In this document: positions 43,668 through 52,359 of the stretch, one piece after another
How positions within the stretch are numbered: the first letter of the stretch is position 1
How the letters are laid out: the number at the start of each line of letters is the position of its first letter
Assembly (NCBI GenBank): GCA_934096035.1
Contig: CAKOKX010000001.1
Span: 62,001 to 126,000, forward strand
Source of the DNA: an uncultured Bacilli bacterium
Lineage (GTDB): Bacteria; Bacillota_I; Bacilli_A; RF39; UBA660
Direction of reading: 5' to 3'
Length of the DNA stretch: 64,000 bases
Program-made: the position numbers and the translations under genes
The notes under the pieces: model-generated
Told to the model about the DNA's origin: nothing
Database searches by the model: none
Seen by the model: the letters and a program-made list of their open reading frames with translations, nothing else

Positions 43668-44543
43668 TTATAGTCCAGTTTGAGTAACACCATAAACTGC
43701 TTCTTCATGAGTAAAACCTTCATACTCTAATTGCTTTATAAGTCCTTCCTTCGAAAAACCTGACACTTCCAAATAAGACTTTGCGCTTTTAAATGCTTGT
43801 TCATTCCAGTCTGCTCCGCAATTATCAACTGCATATTTTATTTCATCGGATGTAAATTCTTCATGCTTTAATTGTTTTTGGAGACCAATATAAGAAAAAG
43901 CCATAAGATCTAAATAAGATTTTGCTGCTTTTAAAGCTTCCTCCTTCCAATTTGCTCCACAATTATCAACGGCATACACTGCATCATCATTAATGAACTT
44001 TTCATATTCTAATTGTTTTATCAAACCACTTTTAGAGAATCCCCCAATATCCAAATAAGATTTTGCCACCTTTAAAGCATTTTGCTTACTAACACTTATA
44101 TTTGAATTATTATCAATATCATTTTCATTGCTTTTTAAATCATCATTGGTTTTATCTTGATTATGGTAATTATTAACAGATTGTTTATTATCATTTGAAT
44201 TTTTTATAGTGTTATTATTAATATCGCCATTAGAAACATTACTATTGTCATTTGTATTATTGCTATCTAAGTCATTATTCTCTTTATCAATTTCACTATT
44301 TAAAACATCATCAGCTTTATTTGTTCCATATAATTGATCATAATATTCATCTATACTATCCATGTTAATTTCCGGGAGTTTAAAACCATCAGTTAAATTT
44401 ATTAATAACCACACTGACATTATTATAACGATAATTATAATCAAATTTGAATTAAAATTGATATGATGACAATTAAAACAACAAATTTTATTTTTAGGCA
44501 TTTCTTCTCCACATTTTTTACAAAATTTATATCTTTTTTCCAT
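43668..44543 (-). CDS. Zinc-ribbon membrane protein with three Ltp repeats
   Basis: A 291-residue protein: an N-terminal zinc ribbon (CKKCGEEMP with CCFNCHH), one membrane segment (IIIIVIIMSVWLLINL, about 34-50), a low-complexity linker rich in N, D and S (about 70-155), then three repeats of about 47 residues, each with A-KSYL--GFS--GL-KQLE-E-F and YAVDNCGA. These match the host-cell-surface Ltp family, first known from phage TP-J34, where it blocks DNA entry of other phages. The repeats would be outside the cell. The same repeat is common in Firmicute chromosomes, so a defence role is possible but not certain. Confidence 0.82.
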   Translation of the reverse strand: MEKRYKFCKKCGEEMPKNKICCFNCHHINFNSNLIIIIVIIMSVWLLINLTDGFKLPEINMDSIDEYYDQLYGTNKADDVLNSEIDKENNDLDSNNTNDNSNVSNGDINNNTIKNSNDNKQSVNNYHNQDKTNDDLKSNENDIDNNSNISVSKQNALKVAKSYLDIGGFSKSGLIKQLEYEKFINDDAVYAVDNCGANWKEEALKAAKSYLDLMAFSYIGLQKQLKHEEFTSDEIKYAVDNCGADWNEQAFKSAKSYLEVSGFSKEGLIKQLEYEGFTHEEAVYGVTQTGL

Positions 44544-44567
44544 AAAAACAACACATCCTTTTAACCT

Positions 44568-45653
44568 TTACGTTAGCTCCATGTATTCGGCATAAAACTT
44601 TGGAATCGTTAAATAATTTCCCCATTTAGTTTCATAAGTAACATTTCCATTCAAAGTACCCCACATTTTTATCATATCATCCTCAATAAAGCTTTCACTA
44701 CCACGATAAACAACATATATTGCATCCGAACAACTATATCCATCAATATAATAATATTTTTCACAATTAACATATACCCTAAAAATCGAATAATTTTCTG
44801 ATTTCTCTACTACCTGAACTATTTCACCAAACCAATAAGCATGTTTATTTATGTAATCATTCGGGGTTCTTAAAACATCTTTATAGTTATAATTTTTACA
44901 TGATTTTTTGTAATCATTAATATGTTGTTTTTCTAACTCTTCAAAACTTGTAGATAACATATTATTATCAGCATCAAAATACTTAGCTTCCAAATCAAAT
45001 ATATTATATAATTCATCGTATCTTACATAATTTGATGTCTTTCCAGCATATAAACATTCAAATTCAACATCGCTAATTATAGCTATACCTAATAATTTAC
45101 TTATAAAATTATCAGAACTTACTGCACAAGTATAAATATCATCATCTAATATTTTTTTTTGAAATTTTAAATTCAATTTATTATTTTTTTCATTATGTTC
45201 GCAAGAAACTAAATGAACAGCACTATCTATTTTTTTTATTTCATCTAGAACAATTTCTTCATAAGTTAAAGGCTTATCGTTATTATTATTTACGCTATCA
45301 TCCGGTACAACAATTAAGCAAATTATAATTACAGGAAAAATAATAGGTAAAATCTTTGGAAGAATACCATTTCTTATTTTTTCAAAATTTTCAAAAAGAA
45401 TTCTATATGTTATGGGAAGCAAACTTATCCCTAATAAAATTCTTAAAATATTCGGCAAAAATTCAACCCCTATTGCAATAATTATAACTCCTAGTACATA
45501 TCTTATTGCATTAAATATGCATTTAATAATTAATGTCACTTTAGTCAATTTAGAATTTTCAACTTTATCTATTTTAGTATAACAATTTGAACAAAAATCA
45601 TTACCTTCACTAATTTCAGCACCACAATTTTCACAATAATTTTTATTTTTCAT
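44568..45653 (-). CDS. Zinc-ribbon membrane protein, function unknown
   Basis: A 361-residue protein that begins with a zinc ribbon (CENCGAEIS and FCSNCYTKID), followed by three or so membrane segments (about 48-125) and an outside domain of some 230 residues that I do not recognise. It contains several cysteines (for example CEHN, CSDAIY) and aromatic-rich strands suggesting a beta fold. It lies 24 bases upstream of the Ltp-repeat gene, with which it shares the zinc-ribbon start, so the two may act together. It is divergent from an XRE gene. Confidence 0.7.
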   Translation of the reverse strand: MKNKNYCENCGAEISEGNDFCSNCYTKIDKVENSKLTKVTLIIKCIFNAIRYVLGVIIIAIGVEFLPNILRILLGISLLPITYRILFENFEKIRNGILPKILPIIFPVIIICLIVVPDDSVNNNNDKPLTYEEIVLDEIKKIDSAVHLVSCEHNEKNNKLNLKFQKKILDDDIYTCAVSSDNFISKLLGIAIISDVEFECLYAGKTSNYVRYDELYNIFDLEAKYFDADNNMLSTSFEELEKQHINDYKKSCKNYNYKDVLRTPNDYINKHAYWFGEIVQVVEKSENYSIFRVYVNCEKYYYIDGYSCSDAIYVVYRGSESFIEDDMIKMWGTLNGNVTYETKWGNYLTIPKFYAEYMELT

Positions 45654-45716
45654 AAAATCCTAACTCCTTACCTCTATTAAATAATAACATTTATTTCAAG
45701 AAAAGTAAACATTTTA

Positions 45717-45732
45717 TTAAGATATATCTTAA
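45717..45732. promoter_or_regulatory. 16-bp palindrome, operator candidate
   Basis: TTAAGATATATCTTAA is a perfect palindrome in the gap between the divergent zinc-ribbon and XRE genes. The half-site TATCTTAA occurs once more at 45794-45801, beside the TATAAC element of the XRE gene. An XRE dimer is the natural candidate to bind it. Confidence 0.5.
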
Positions 45733-45831
45733 TAAGTTTTAGTGGTGTTAAGTTATTTATCTTTTACTTTTATAATAATTATATTATAACTTTTATCTTA
45801 ACAAGACATATTATAAAAAGGAAGTGATAAA

Positions 45832-46095
45832 ATGTCTTCAATGGAAATAGTAGGATTAAATACTAAATGGTTTAGATATCAAAATAAAATTACACAAGAA
45901 CAATTTGCAAATAAAACAAAATTTAAAATGGCATATATAAGTACGATAGAAAATGGAGATGCAAATTTGACATGTAAAAACATTGATTGTATCGCAAAAG
46001 CTTTTAACATTAAGCCTTTATTATTATTTGATGAAGAAACTGCTAAAAAAGCAAAGAAATTACCTAAAAGAGTTGATATGTACAAAAAAAATTAG
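45832..46095 (+). CDS. XRE-family helix-turn-helix regulator
   Basis: An 87-residue single-domain regulator. The helix-turn-helix runs from KITQEQFANKTKFKMAYISTIENGDANLT and is followed by IDCIAKAFNIKPLLLF, the standard ending. The ATG has an AAGGAAGTG ribosome site. It is divergently transcribed from the two zinc-ribbon membrane genes, which it may control through the 16-bp palindrome between them. The basic tail PKRVDMYKKN may add DNA contacts. Confidence 0.88.
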   Translation: MSSMEIVGLNTKWFRYQNKITQEQFANKTKFKMAYISTIENGDANLTCKNIDCIAKAFNIKPLLLFDEETAKKAKKLPKRVDMYKKN

Positions 46096-46125
46096 AAGTG
46101 AAATTCTCATCTTCTAACTTTTTTA
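46084..46125. terminator. Bidirectional terminator
   Basis: Inverted repeat pairing AATTAGAAG with CTTCTAACTT, with A and T runs on both sides. It serves the XRE gene on the plus strand and the ttcA-like gene on the minus strand. Confidence 0.75.
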
Positions 46126-46950
46126 TTTATCATATTCATCCATAAAGCTTTTATAAACCCCATTCTTTTTAGTACCTAATACACAATTTAGATTAATATT
46201 ATCTAAAGATTTAAATATATTATAATCAATATCAGGATTTAATTCCCGCAAATGTTTTATCAACTCTTTCATTTCTTTTCTTTTACTTACAGATTCATCA
46301 CTCAAACTAACTCTTTCTGTAAACTTACATGCACAATTAATAAATTCTAGATTATTATACTTTACCCAAGCTAAAATATTATTTTCTTTTACCAAATAAA
46401 GCGGTCTAATAAGTTCTAGATTTTCAAAGTTTTCACTATGAAGTTTTGGAAGCATAGTTTTAACTTCACTACCATAAAACATTGAAAGTAATGTCGTTTC
46501 TATTACATCATCAAAATGGTGCCCCAAAGCTATTTTATTACACCCTAATTCTTTTGCCTTATTATATAAATGACCTCTTCTCATGCGAGCACACATATAA
46601 CAAGGGCTTTTTTCATTTAAACTATTAGCAACTTCAAATATATCACTATCAAACATCTCTAAGTTAATATTAAGTATTTTAGCATTTTCTAGTATCTTTT
46701 TTTTATTTGCTTCATTATAACCTGGATTCATACATACATAATATGCTTCAAAAGGAATACCACCATGTTTTTGTAATTCTTGGACACATTTAGCAAGCAA
46801 AAAAGAATCTTTACCGCCTGAAATACAAACCATAACTTTATCATTTTCATTAATTAGTTTATAATCTTTAACAGCTTTAACAAATTTAGCCCATATTTCT
46901 TTTCTATACTTTTTTATAATACTTCTTTCTATTTCTTTATATCTTTCCAT
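46123..46950 (-). CDS. TtcA-like tRNA thiolation enzyme
   Basis: A 275-residue PP-loop ATPase. CISGGKDSFLLAKCV is the ATP-pyrophosphatase loop, and CYMCARMRRG provides the paired cysteines of the TtcA group, which may bind an iron-sulfur cluster. GHHFDDVIETTLL is a further group motif. The usual role is putting sulfur on cytidine 32 of certain tRNAs. The C-terminal part is shorter and different from the enterobacterial enzyme, so the target could differ. The ATG at 46950 has GAGG upstream and overlaps the HD-protein gene. Confidence 0.82.
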   Translation of the reverse strand: MERYKEIERSIIKKYRKEIWAKFVKAVKDYKLINENDKVMVCISGGKDSFLLAKCVQELQKHGGIPFEAYYVCMNPGYNEANKKKILENAKILNINLEMFDSDIFEVANSLNEKSPCYMCARMRRGHLYNKAKELGCNKIALGHHFDDVIETTLLSMFYGSEVKTMLPKLHSENFENLELIRPLYLVKENNILAWVKYNNLEFINCACKFTERVSLSDESVSKRKEMKELIKHLRELNPDIDYNIFKSLDNINLNCVLGTKKNGVYKSFMDEYDK

Positions 46951-47677
46951 TAATAACCTCACTTAAATAATTCTTTACATAATTATAATAATATTCTATC
47001 TTATTTTTATATATTAAGTTATTATATATTTCATCTATAATATTTTCTTTTTCTATAAAATCTAATGACCATTTATAATTTATATCAAAAACAAAAGCTA
47101 ACTTTAAAAGTATTTTATCCGAAAACGATTTCACCTTTGTATGATCTATACTTTCTTTGCTTAAAAATTCATTTTTTACTTCACTAGTAACACTAGCATT
47201 ATCTTCATCAAGAACAATATCATTTATTTTTACCATATATAAAATATCTGTTTTATCAGCATCACGAAGTATTTTAGACATCAATAAATCAACATCTTTA
47301 GTTTCATCAGAAATATTATATTGATTATGATTTTTTATCGCCGAATAAATAGTTTTATCCCATTTATGATCGATTTTAAATCTATTTATTTCCTTGTTTT
47401 TAAAAAGCACATATAATCCCAATAAAGCATGATCTTCACTTTTCAAATCATCAAACGTTTGATATTTTTCCCATTGTATAAACCTTCCAATATCATGAAC
47501 AAGGCCAATAAATTCAGCTAAATAAACTAAATCATCAGTTAGCTTTAAATCAAGAGCAATACTCTTACATAATTTACTAACACGAAGAGAATGATTTATT
47601 TTTCTCTTGATTTCTTTTTTACTCACATCAAATTTATTAACATACAGAAGAAATATTTCTTCATTATTCAAAATCAT
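46937..47677 (-). CDS. HD-domain phosphohydrolase
   Basis: A protein of 246 residues from the ATG at 47677. HSLRVSKLCKSIA and LVHDIGRFIQW contain the metal-binding histidines and aspartate of the HD family, and LRDADKTDILYMVKI gives the later aspartate. Such enzymes act on nucleotides or phosphate esters; the substrate is open. The gene overlaps the pseudouridine synthase gene by 14 bases and the ttcA-like gene by 14 bases, in a four-gene RNA-modification operon, so a nucleotide-related role is plausible. Confidence 0.85.
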   Translation of the reverse strand: MILNNEEIFLLYVNKFDVSKKEIKRKINHSLRVSKLCKSIALDLKLTDDLVYLAEFIGLVHDIGRFIQWEKYQTFDDLKSEDHALLGLYVLFKNKEINRFKIDHKWDKTIYSAIKNHNQYNISDETKDVDLLMSKILRDADKTDILYMVKINDIVLDEDNASVTSEVKNEFLSKESIDHTKVKSFSDKILLKLAFVFDINYKWSLDFIEKENIIDEIYNNLIYKNKIEYYYNYVKNYLSEVINGKI

Positions 47678-48332
47678 CACTTCCAAAAATATTCCAAGGG
47701 TACTCATTCCAAAATGGTTCACATTTAAATACTTCTTTTTCTTTTGTAACAGGATGGTTAAATTCTAATTCATATGCCCACAAGGCGATTTGTTCACCAA
47801 CTTTGGCATTTTTATTATATTTTTGATCTCCCCACAAAGGAAATCCATGCGAAGAAAATTGCACCCTAATTTGATGTGACCTGCCAGTTTCTAAATTAAT
47901 TTTTACTAAACTAAGTCCATCAATATATTTTATTAATTTATATGATAATTTAGCATACTTTCCATTTTTATCAACAATAGTTCTATTTTCTTTTTCAAGT
48001 TTTAATAAATAATCTTCAAAAACGCCTTCATTTGGCACTTTTCCTTCTACAATAGCTAAATATGTCTTTTTAAATTGATGAGTTCTAACCATATCACTAA
48101 GTCTTCCCGCAGATTTACTAGTTTTAGCAAAAACCATAACACCTCCAACAGGTCTATCTAATCTATGCACTAACCCCAAATAAACATTACCAGGCTTATT
48201 ATATTTTTCTTTAATATAAATTTTTAATTGTGACAATAAATCGACATCTTTAGTTTCATCACCTTGTACTAATATATTCCGAGGCTTTTCAACAACTACT
48301 AAATGATTATCTTCAAAAATAATTTTATTCAT
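47664..48332 (-). CDS. RluA-family pseudouridine synthase
   Basis: A 222-residue enzyme that turns uridine into pseudouridine in rRNA or tRNA. The catalytic aspartate is in VHRLDRPVGGVMVFAKT, and ETGRSHQIRVQF and the HPVTKE region complete the family pattern. There is no S4 domain at the N-terminus. The ATG at 48332 gives a natural start (MNKIIFEDNHLVVVEKP). It overlaps the methyltransferase gene upstream by eight bases. Confidence 0.92.
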   Translation of the reverse strand: MNKIIFEDNHLVVVEKPRNILVQGDETKDVDLLSQLKIYIKEKYNKPGNVYLGLVHRLDRPVGGVMVFAKTSKSAGRLSDMVRTHQFKKTYLAIVEGKVPNEGVFEDYLLKLEKENRTIVDKNGKYAKLSYKLIKYIDGLSLVKINLETGRSHQIRVQFSSHGFPLWGDQKYNKNAKVGEQIALWAYELEFNHPVTKEKEVFKCEPFWNEYPWNIFGSDDFE

Positions 48333-49191
48333 CTTGCCATCTTCCATAAATTCCACATGGTAATACTAAATCATTCTTACTTATAGGAAGGCCAATCTCA
48401 CCAGCATCTATAATACCACCATAAGACTTACCAACTGTTAGCTTTAAAATATTATATAAAACTGTACTAGAAACACCAGTTGTATAAGCATTTATAAGAA
48501 AAAATAACGGCTTATCACTCAATAATAATACGCATCTACTTACCAACTCTTCTAAATTCTTTTCAAGTTTCCAGACTTCACCACTTGGACCTCTTCCATA
48601 AGAAGGTGGATCCATTACGATAGCATCATACTTATTACCACGTCTAATTTCTCTTTCAACAAATTTTAAGCAATCGTCAACTAAAAATCTAATATAATTA
48701 TTTTGAACTCCAGATAATTGAGCGTTTTCTTTTGCCCATTCAACCATTCCCTTTGCAGCATCAACGTGAACTACAAGTTCTGCTCCAGCTTTACTACAAG
48801 CAACAGTTGCACCACCTGTATATCCAAATAAATTTAACACTTTAATTGGTCTTTTAGCATTTCTAATTTTATCCATCATAAAATCCCAATTCGTAGCTTG
48901 TTCAGGAAATAATCCTGTATGTTTAAAATTTGTTGGGCTAACTTTAAATTTTAAATCTTTATATTCAATAGTCCAAAAATCAGGCAATTTTTTATTAAAT
49001 TCCCAATGTCCCCCGCCATCAACAAATCTATAATAAACACCATCAACATTTTTCCATGACTTATCAATTTCTATTGGCCACATTGCAAGAGGTTCAGGTC
49101 TTCTTAAAATAACATTTCCCCATCTTTCTAATTTTTCGCCATTACCAGCATCTATGCATTCATAATTTTTCCATTCATTGCTTATTCTCAT
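48325..49191 (-). CDS. Class I SAM-dependent rRNA methyltransferase (RlmI/YccW-like)
   Basis: A 288-residue methyltransferase. NLFGYTGGATVACSKAGAE is the SAM-binding loop, VHVDAAKGMVEWAKEN the acidic ribose-binding step, and IVMDPPSYGRG the catalytic DPP motif used for cytosine methylation in large-subunit rRNA. It lacks the N-terminal PUA domain of RlmI. The ATG at 49191 has GAGGTG upstream. It is the first gene of the operon with rluA-like, HD and ttcA-like genes. Confidence 0.88.
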   Translation of the reverse strand: MRISNEWKNYECIDAGNGEKLERWGNVILRRPEPLAMWPIEIDKSWKNVDGVYYRFVDGGGHWEFNKKLPDFWTIEYKDLKFKVSPTNFKHTGLFPEQATNWDFMMDKIRNAKRPIKVLNLFGYTGGATVACSKAGAELVVHVDAAKGMVEWAKENAQLSGVQNNYIRFLVDDCLKFVEREIRRGNKYDAIVMDPPSYGRGPSGEVWKLEKNLEELVSRCVLLLSDKPLFFLINAYTTGVSSTVLYNILKLTVGKSYGGIIDAGEIGLPISKNDLVLPCGIYGRWQDE

Positions 49192-49243
49192 AGATAACAC
49201 CTCGCTAAACATAATTTTACTAAAAATTTCTTTTAAATACAAT

Positions 49244-49277
49244 AAAAATCAAGACAGATTCGTCTTGATTTTTATTA
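49244..49277. terminator. Terminator after the pseudopilin gene
   Basis: A perfect 12-bp stem AAAAATCAAGAC / GTCTTGATTTTT with a six-base loop, overlapping the stop codon at 49275 and followed by T residues. Confidence 0.85.
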
Positions 49278-51239
49278 TTTATAACAATAACTTGAATTAA
49301 TCTTTGTATATCCACTTTTACAATAGTAGGAAGTTGTACAACTTTCAGTACATCCACCACCACTCGTATAACAATTTGATGCTGACCAATCTATATTAGG
49401 AAAAGTTGAAGGGCATGATGAATAATAAGCACTATAACAAGTTTCCCAAGTTGGTTCATAAGTTCCTCTATTACATGATTTTCTTGCTATTTCGGATGAA
49501 GATGCATTATAATAACAAACAAGATCACAGACTTTTGTACCTTCCGAACATGTTTCACTACAAGATCTTGAACTAGAAGTTTCTATAATTTCTATGTTAC
49601 ATGTTCCAGTATTACTTGCTTTATCAATTACATATCCATAAAACGTTCCTGTACTAATATTTACTGTAGCATTAGTATAATCAGCTGATTTATTTTTAGT
49701 AATGCCAGCCTTTTGCACATCAGTTGCTTTTTGACTAAAAGATATCTTTGAACTATTCGCAGTTAACTTACAAGTAGGTGCTGTTTTATCTATTTTTAAA
49801 GTTTTGCCATTAGAAGCGGAACTACAATTATTTTGATAACAATTTCTAACATAAATAGTGTTATCGACTTCAGAACTATATACAAAGCTTCCTTTATTTC
49901 CATTTATTGTTCCAGATGCAGTTATCCAATTACCATTACCAATTTTATATTCAAACTTTGTAACAACATCGTTTGCAGATCCAGGATTAATTTCAATATA
50001 AATAGACTTATTCGTCCACGTTCCATTATATACTTGACCACTACTAGATTCTAACCTTGTCGTTATAGTTGGTGTAGATGGTGTTAAAGGTACAACTTTT
50101 AATTTTGTTGTTGCTTCCGCAGTCTTTCCATTGCCACCGGTTGCTACACATTTTAAGGTATGATTTCCAACATTTAATGTTCCAGTTGCCTCAGGTGTAC
50201 AACTTAAAGTACCACCACTAATTGAATAAGTAACTATAAAATATGAACTAGTTTTATTATTTGTACCCATTTTTATTTCATTGCTACTAGATTTAGCTAC
50301 TATACTTGGACCAGCATCGTCAATAGAAGTAATTCCTATTTTTCTTTCTGTTTTATTTCCAGCTTTATCTTTTACACACACTTTATATTTACCATTTGAA
50401 TTAATTGTTATTTCTTTATTTTTATTATAATTTAAGCATATTTCATTTTCTTTAACGATAGCATAACCATCAATTCCTGACCCAATTCCATCGCTTGCCA
50501 TTATATCAATTTTTTTATTGACACTCCAATTAGTATTATATTTGATTTCATTTATAACTGGAGCTTCTTTATCAATTTTTATTCCCTTTGTTGCAGTTCC
50601 AATTAAATCCTCGCCATTACTGCTTTTACCTTTCACTTCACACTTGTATCTACTATTTAATAAGTTTCCATCAACACTGATAGTAGCCTCATTACTAGAA
50701 AATCCAGTATTACTTGTCCAATTATAAGTAGTATTTTGTTCAGCTAACAAACTTCCTCGATGCATTATCCCCAATGTAACAGCACTATTAAACCAAGTTG
50801 TATCATCAAATTTAATACATTGTCCATTCTCAAATTTACATACTTCATAATCTGTTGTTACCTCATATTCATTACATTTTCCGTTTTCATCTTTGCCCAA
50901 ATCTTCCATTAAAGTTGAATTATATTTTCCATTTTCAAAATTAGATTTAATAATAAAACAATTCATGCTTTTATTATCTCTTGGATCATAAATATCAGTT
51001 TCATCATCAGATTTTACTTTACCTTCCTTAATTAAATTCTCAACATTTATCGTAGTTATCGAAGTTTCTTCAGCATATTCTGACGCTTTCGTTTCTAAAT
51101 ATAAAACTAAATTATAATATTCTTTCTCTAAAATATTTTTTCTAATATTTATAAATAGCATTACTGAAGCAGATATTAATATTGATAGTACTACCAACAC
51201 TGCAATAAGTTCTATTAATGTAAATCCTTTTTTATTCAT
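49275..51239 (-). CDS. Very large pseudopilin with Ig-like repeats
   Basis: The ATG at 51239 (AGGTGG upstream) begins a 654-residue protein with a type IV prepilin leader, MNKKGFTLIELIAVLVVLS, including the G/F cleavage point and glutamate 5 of the mature protein. After the pilin helix (to about residue 60) come several tandem beta-sandwich-like domains with patterns such as IDKEAPVI and IDKTAPTCKL, which resemble bacterial Ig-like repeats, and a cysteine-rich C-terminus with about 14 cysteines. Ordinary pilins have 130-200 residues. The protein could be a tip adhesin of a pilus or a surface protein using pilin export. No pilus assembly genes are nearby. Confidence 0.85.
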   Translation of the reverse strand: MNKKGFTLIELIAVLVVLSILISASVMLFINIRKNILEKEYYNLVLYLETKASEYAEETSITTINVENLIKEGKVKSDDETDIYDPRDNKSMNCFIIKSNFENGKYNSTLMEDLGKDENGKCNEYEVTTDYEVCKFENGQCIKFDDTTWFNSAVTLGIMHRGSLLAEQNTTYNWTSNTGFSSNEATISVDGNLLNSRYKCEVKGKSSNGEDLIGTATKGIKIDKEAPVINEIKYNTNWSVNKKIDIMASDGIGSGIDGYAIVKENEICLNYNKNKEITINSNGKYKVCVKDKAGNKTERKIGITSIDDAGPSIVAKSSSNEIKMGTNNKTSSYFIVTYSISGGTLSCTPEATGTLNVGNHTLKCVATGGNGKTAEATTKLKVVPLTPSTPTITTRLESSSGQVYNGTWTNKSIYIEINPGSANDVVTKFEYKIGNGNWITASGTINGNKGSFVYSSEVDNTIYVRNCYQNNCSSASNGKTLKIDKTAPTCKLTANSSKISFSQKATDVQKAGITKNKSADYTNATVNISTGTFYGYVIDKASNTGTCNIEIIETSSSRSCSETCSEGTKVCDLVCYYNASSSEIARKSCNRGTYEPTWETCYSAYYSSCPSTFPNIDWSASNCYTSGGGCTESCTTSYYCKSGYTKINSSYCYK

Positions 51240-51295
51240 ACTACCACCTATTATAATGATAAAATAAATGAAAAAATAAGTCAATAATAATCACG

Positions 51296-51318
51296 AAAAA
51301 ACCACGGAATTCCGTGGT
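51296..51318 (-). terminator. Terminator after rpsI
   Basis: Perfect 18-bp palindrome ACCACGGAATTCCGTGGT followed by T residues on the minus strand, 13 bases after the rpsI stop. Confidence 0.85.
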
Positions 51319-51330
51319 ATAAAATATCTA

Positions 51331-51750
51331 CTAACGTTTTGAGAATTGTGGAGCTCTTCTTGCTTTTTTAAGACCATATTTCTTACGTTCTTTAACTCTT
51401 GGATCTCTTGTAATAAATCCAGCATTTTTAAGAATATGTCTATAGCTATCTTCTCTTGTTTGATCAGTATTAGCATCAAATGCTAAAAGTGCTCTAGTAA
51501 TACCTAAACGAATTGCACCAGTTTGTCCAGAGAATCCGCCACCTTTAACATTGATATCAATGTCAAATCTGTTTTCATTACCGGTAGCAACTAAAGGTTG
51601 TTTTAAATCCATTACTAATGTTGCATAAGGCATATAATCATTAACATCAACACCATTAACAGTAATATTACCAGTACCACCAACAAGTCTAACTCTTGCT
51701 ACACTTCTTTTTCTTCTACCAGTTGCTGTCCATTCTTGTTTTTTAGCCAT
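51331..51750 (-). CDS. rpsI: 30S ribosomal protein S9
   Basis: A 139-residue small-subunit protein whose C-terminal tail reaches the P-site t[16 protein letters not shown], the [15 protein letters not shown] core and the ending [17 protein letters not shown] are unmistakable. The ATG has a full AGGAGG site and follows rplM by eight bases, the conserved pairing in Bacilli. Confidence 0.97.
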   Translation of the reverse strand: MAKKQEWTATGRRKRSVARVRLVGGTGNITVNGVDVNDYMPYATLVMDLKQPLVATGNENRFDIDINVKGGGFSGQTGAIRLGITRALLAFDANTDQTREDSYRHILKNAGFITRDPRVKERKKYGLKKARRAPQFSKR

Positions 51751-51758
51751 AATTCCTC

Positions 51759-52190
51759 CTAATTAATTTCTAAAGCCTTAGGCTTTTGAGCTTCATGCTT
51801 ATGATTTGCATCTCGATAAACAAATAATTTCTTACCCATAGCTCTTCCAAGTCTGTTGTGAGGAAGCATTCCTTTAACAGCTCTTTCAACCATTTCTTCT
51901 GGATATTTTTCAATCATTTCTTTAGCATTTCTTTCTCTTAGTCCTCCTGGGAATCCACTATGATTATAATATTTCTTATCTTCTAGTTTGTTTCCAGTTA
52001 AAACTACTTTGTCAGCATTTACAATAATTACATAATCTCCGCAATCAACATATGGAGTATAAGTAACTTTGTGTTTTCCTCTTAATACATGAGCAGCTTT
52101 AGTTGCAACACGACCTAAAGTTTTACCTTCAGCATCAATTACATACCAATTTCTTTCGATATTTTCTTTTTTTTGCATAAATGTTTTCAT
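51759..52190 (-). CDS. rplM: 50S ribosomal protein L13
   Basis: A 143-residue large-subunit protein. [42 protein letters not shown] and [13 protein letters not shown] define L13. The ATG at 52190 has GAAAGGA upstream; the frame extends nine codons further but without a ribosome site. It has a strong promoter and a leader of about 75 bases, and is followed by rpsI. Confidence 0.97.
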   Translation of the reverse strand: MKTFMQKKENIERNWYVIDAEGKTLGRVATKAAHVLRGKHKVTYTPYVDCGDYVIIVNADKVVLTGNKLEDKKYYNHSGFPGGLRERNAKEMIEKYPEEMVERAVKGMLPHNRLGRAMGKKLFVYRDANHKHEAQKPKALEIN

Positions 52191-52265
52191 AAAACTAATT
52201 CCTTTCACTATGTTCATTGTTTAATTTTCCCACGACTAAACAAATCACATAAATAAAATGTACCG
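52191..52265 (-). promoter_or_regulatory. 5' leader of rplM-rpsI, possible L13 leader
   Basis: Between the predicted start of transcription and the rplM ATG is a leader of about 75 bases with the segment TCGTGGGAAAA and the start-region TGAACATAGTGAAAGGA. L13 leaders that regulate this operon are known in Firmicutes and the position fits, but I could not fold or align it. Confidence 0.4.
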
Positions 52266-52271
52266 ATTAAA

Positions 52272-52300
52272 ATTATATGAAAAAAACAGCCAAAAGTCAA
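52272..52300 (-). promoter_or_regulatory. Sigma-A promoter of rplM-rpsI
   Basis: Minus strand TTGACT (52295-52300) and TATAAT (52272-52277) with a 17-base spacer. Confidence 0.8.
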
Positions 52301-52359
52301 ACCTTTTTAGCCATTTTCTTAAAATAAATAAAGATTTCTACCTTTTTTTGTATTTTTTG

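Noticed and set aside
41861..46095. A prophage or integrated element carrying the Abi, Ltp and XRE genes
   Set aside because: No integrase, capsid, terminase, tRNA-flanked repeat or other phage gene is present, and cwlD, htrA and ybaK are ordinary chromosomal genes.
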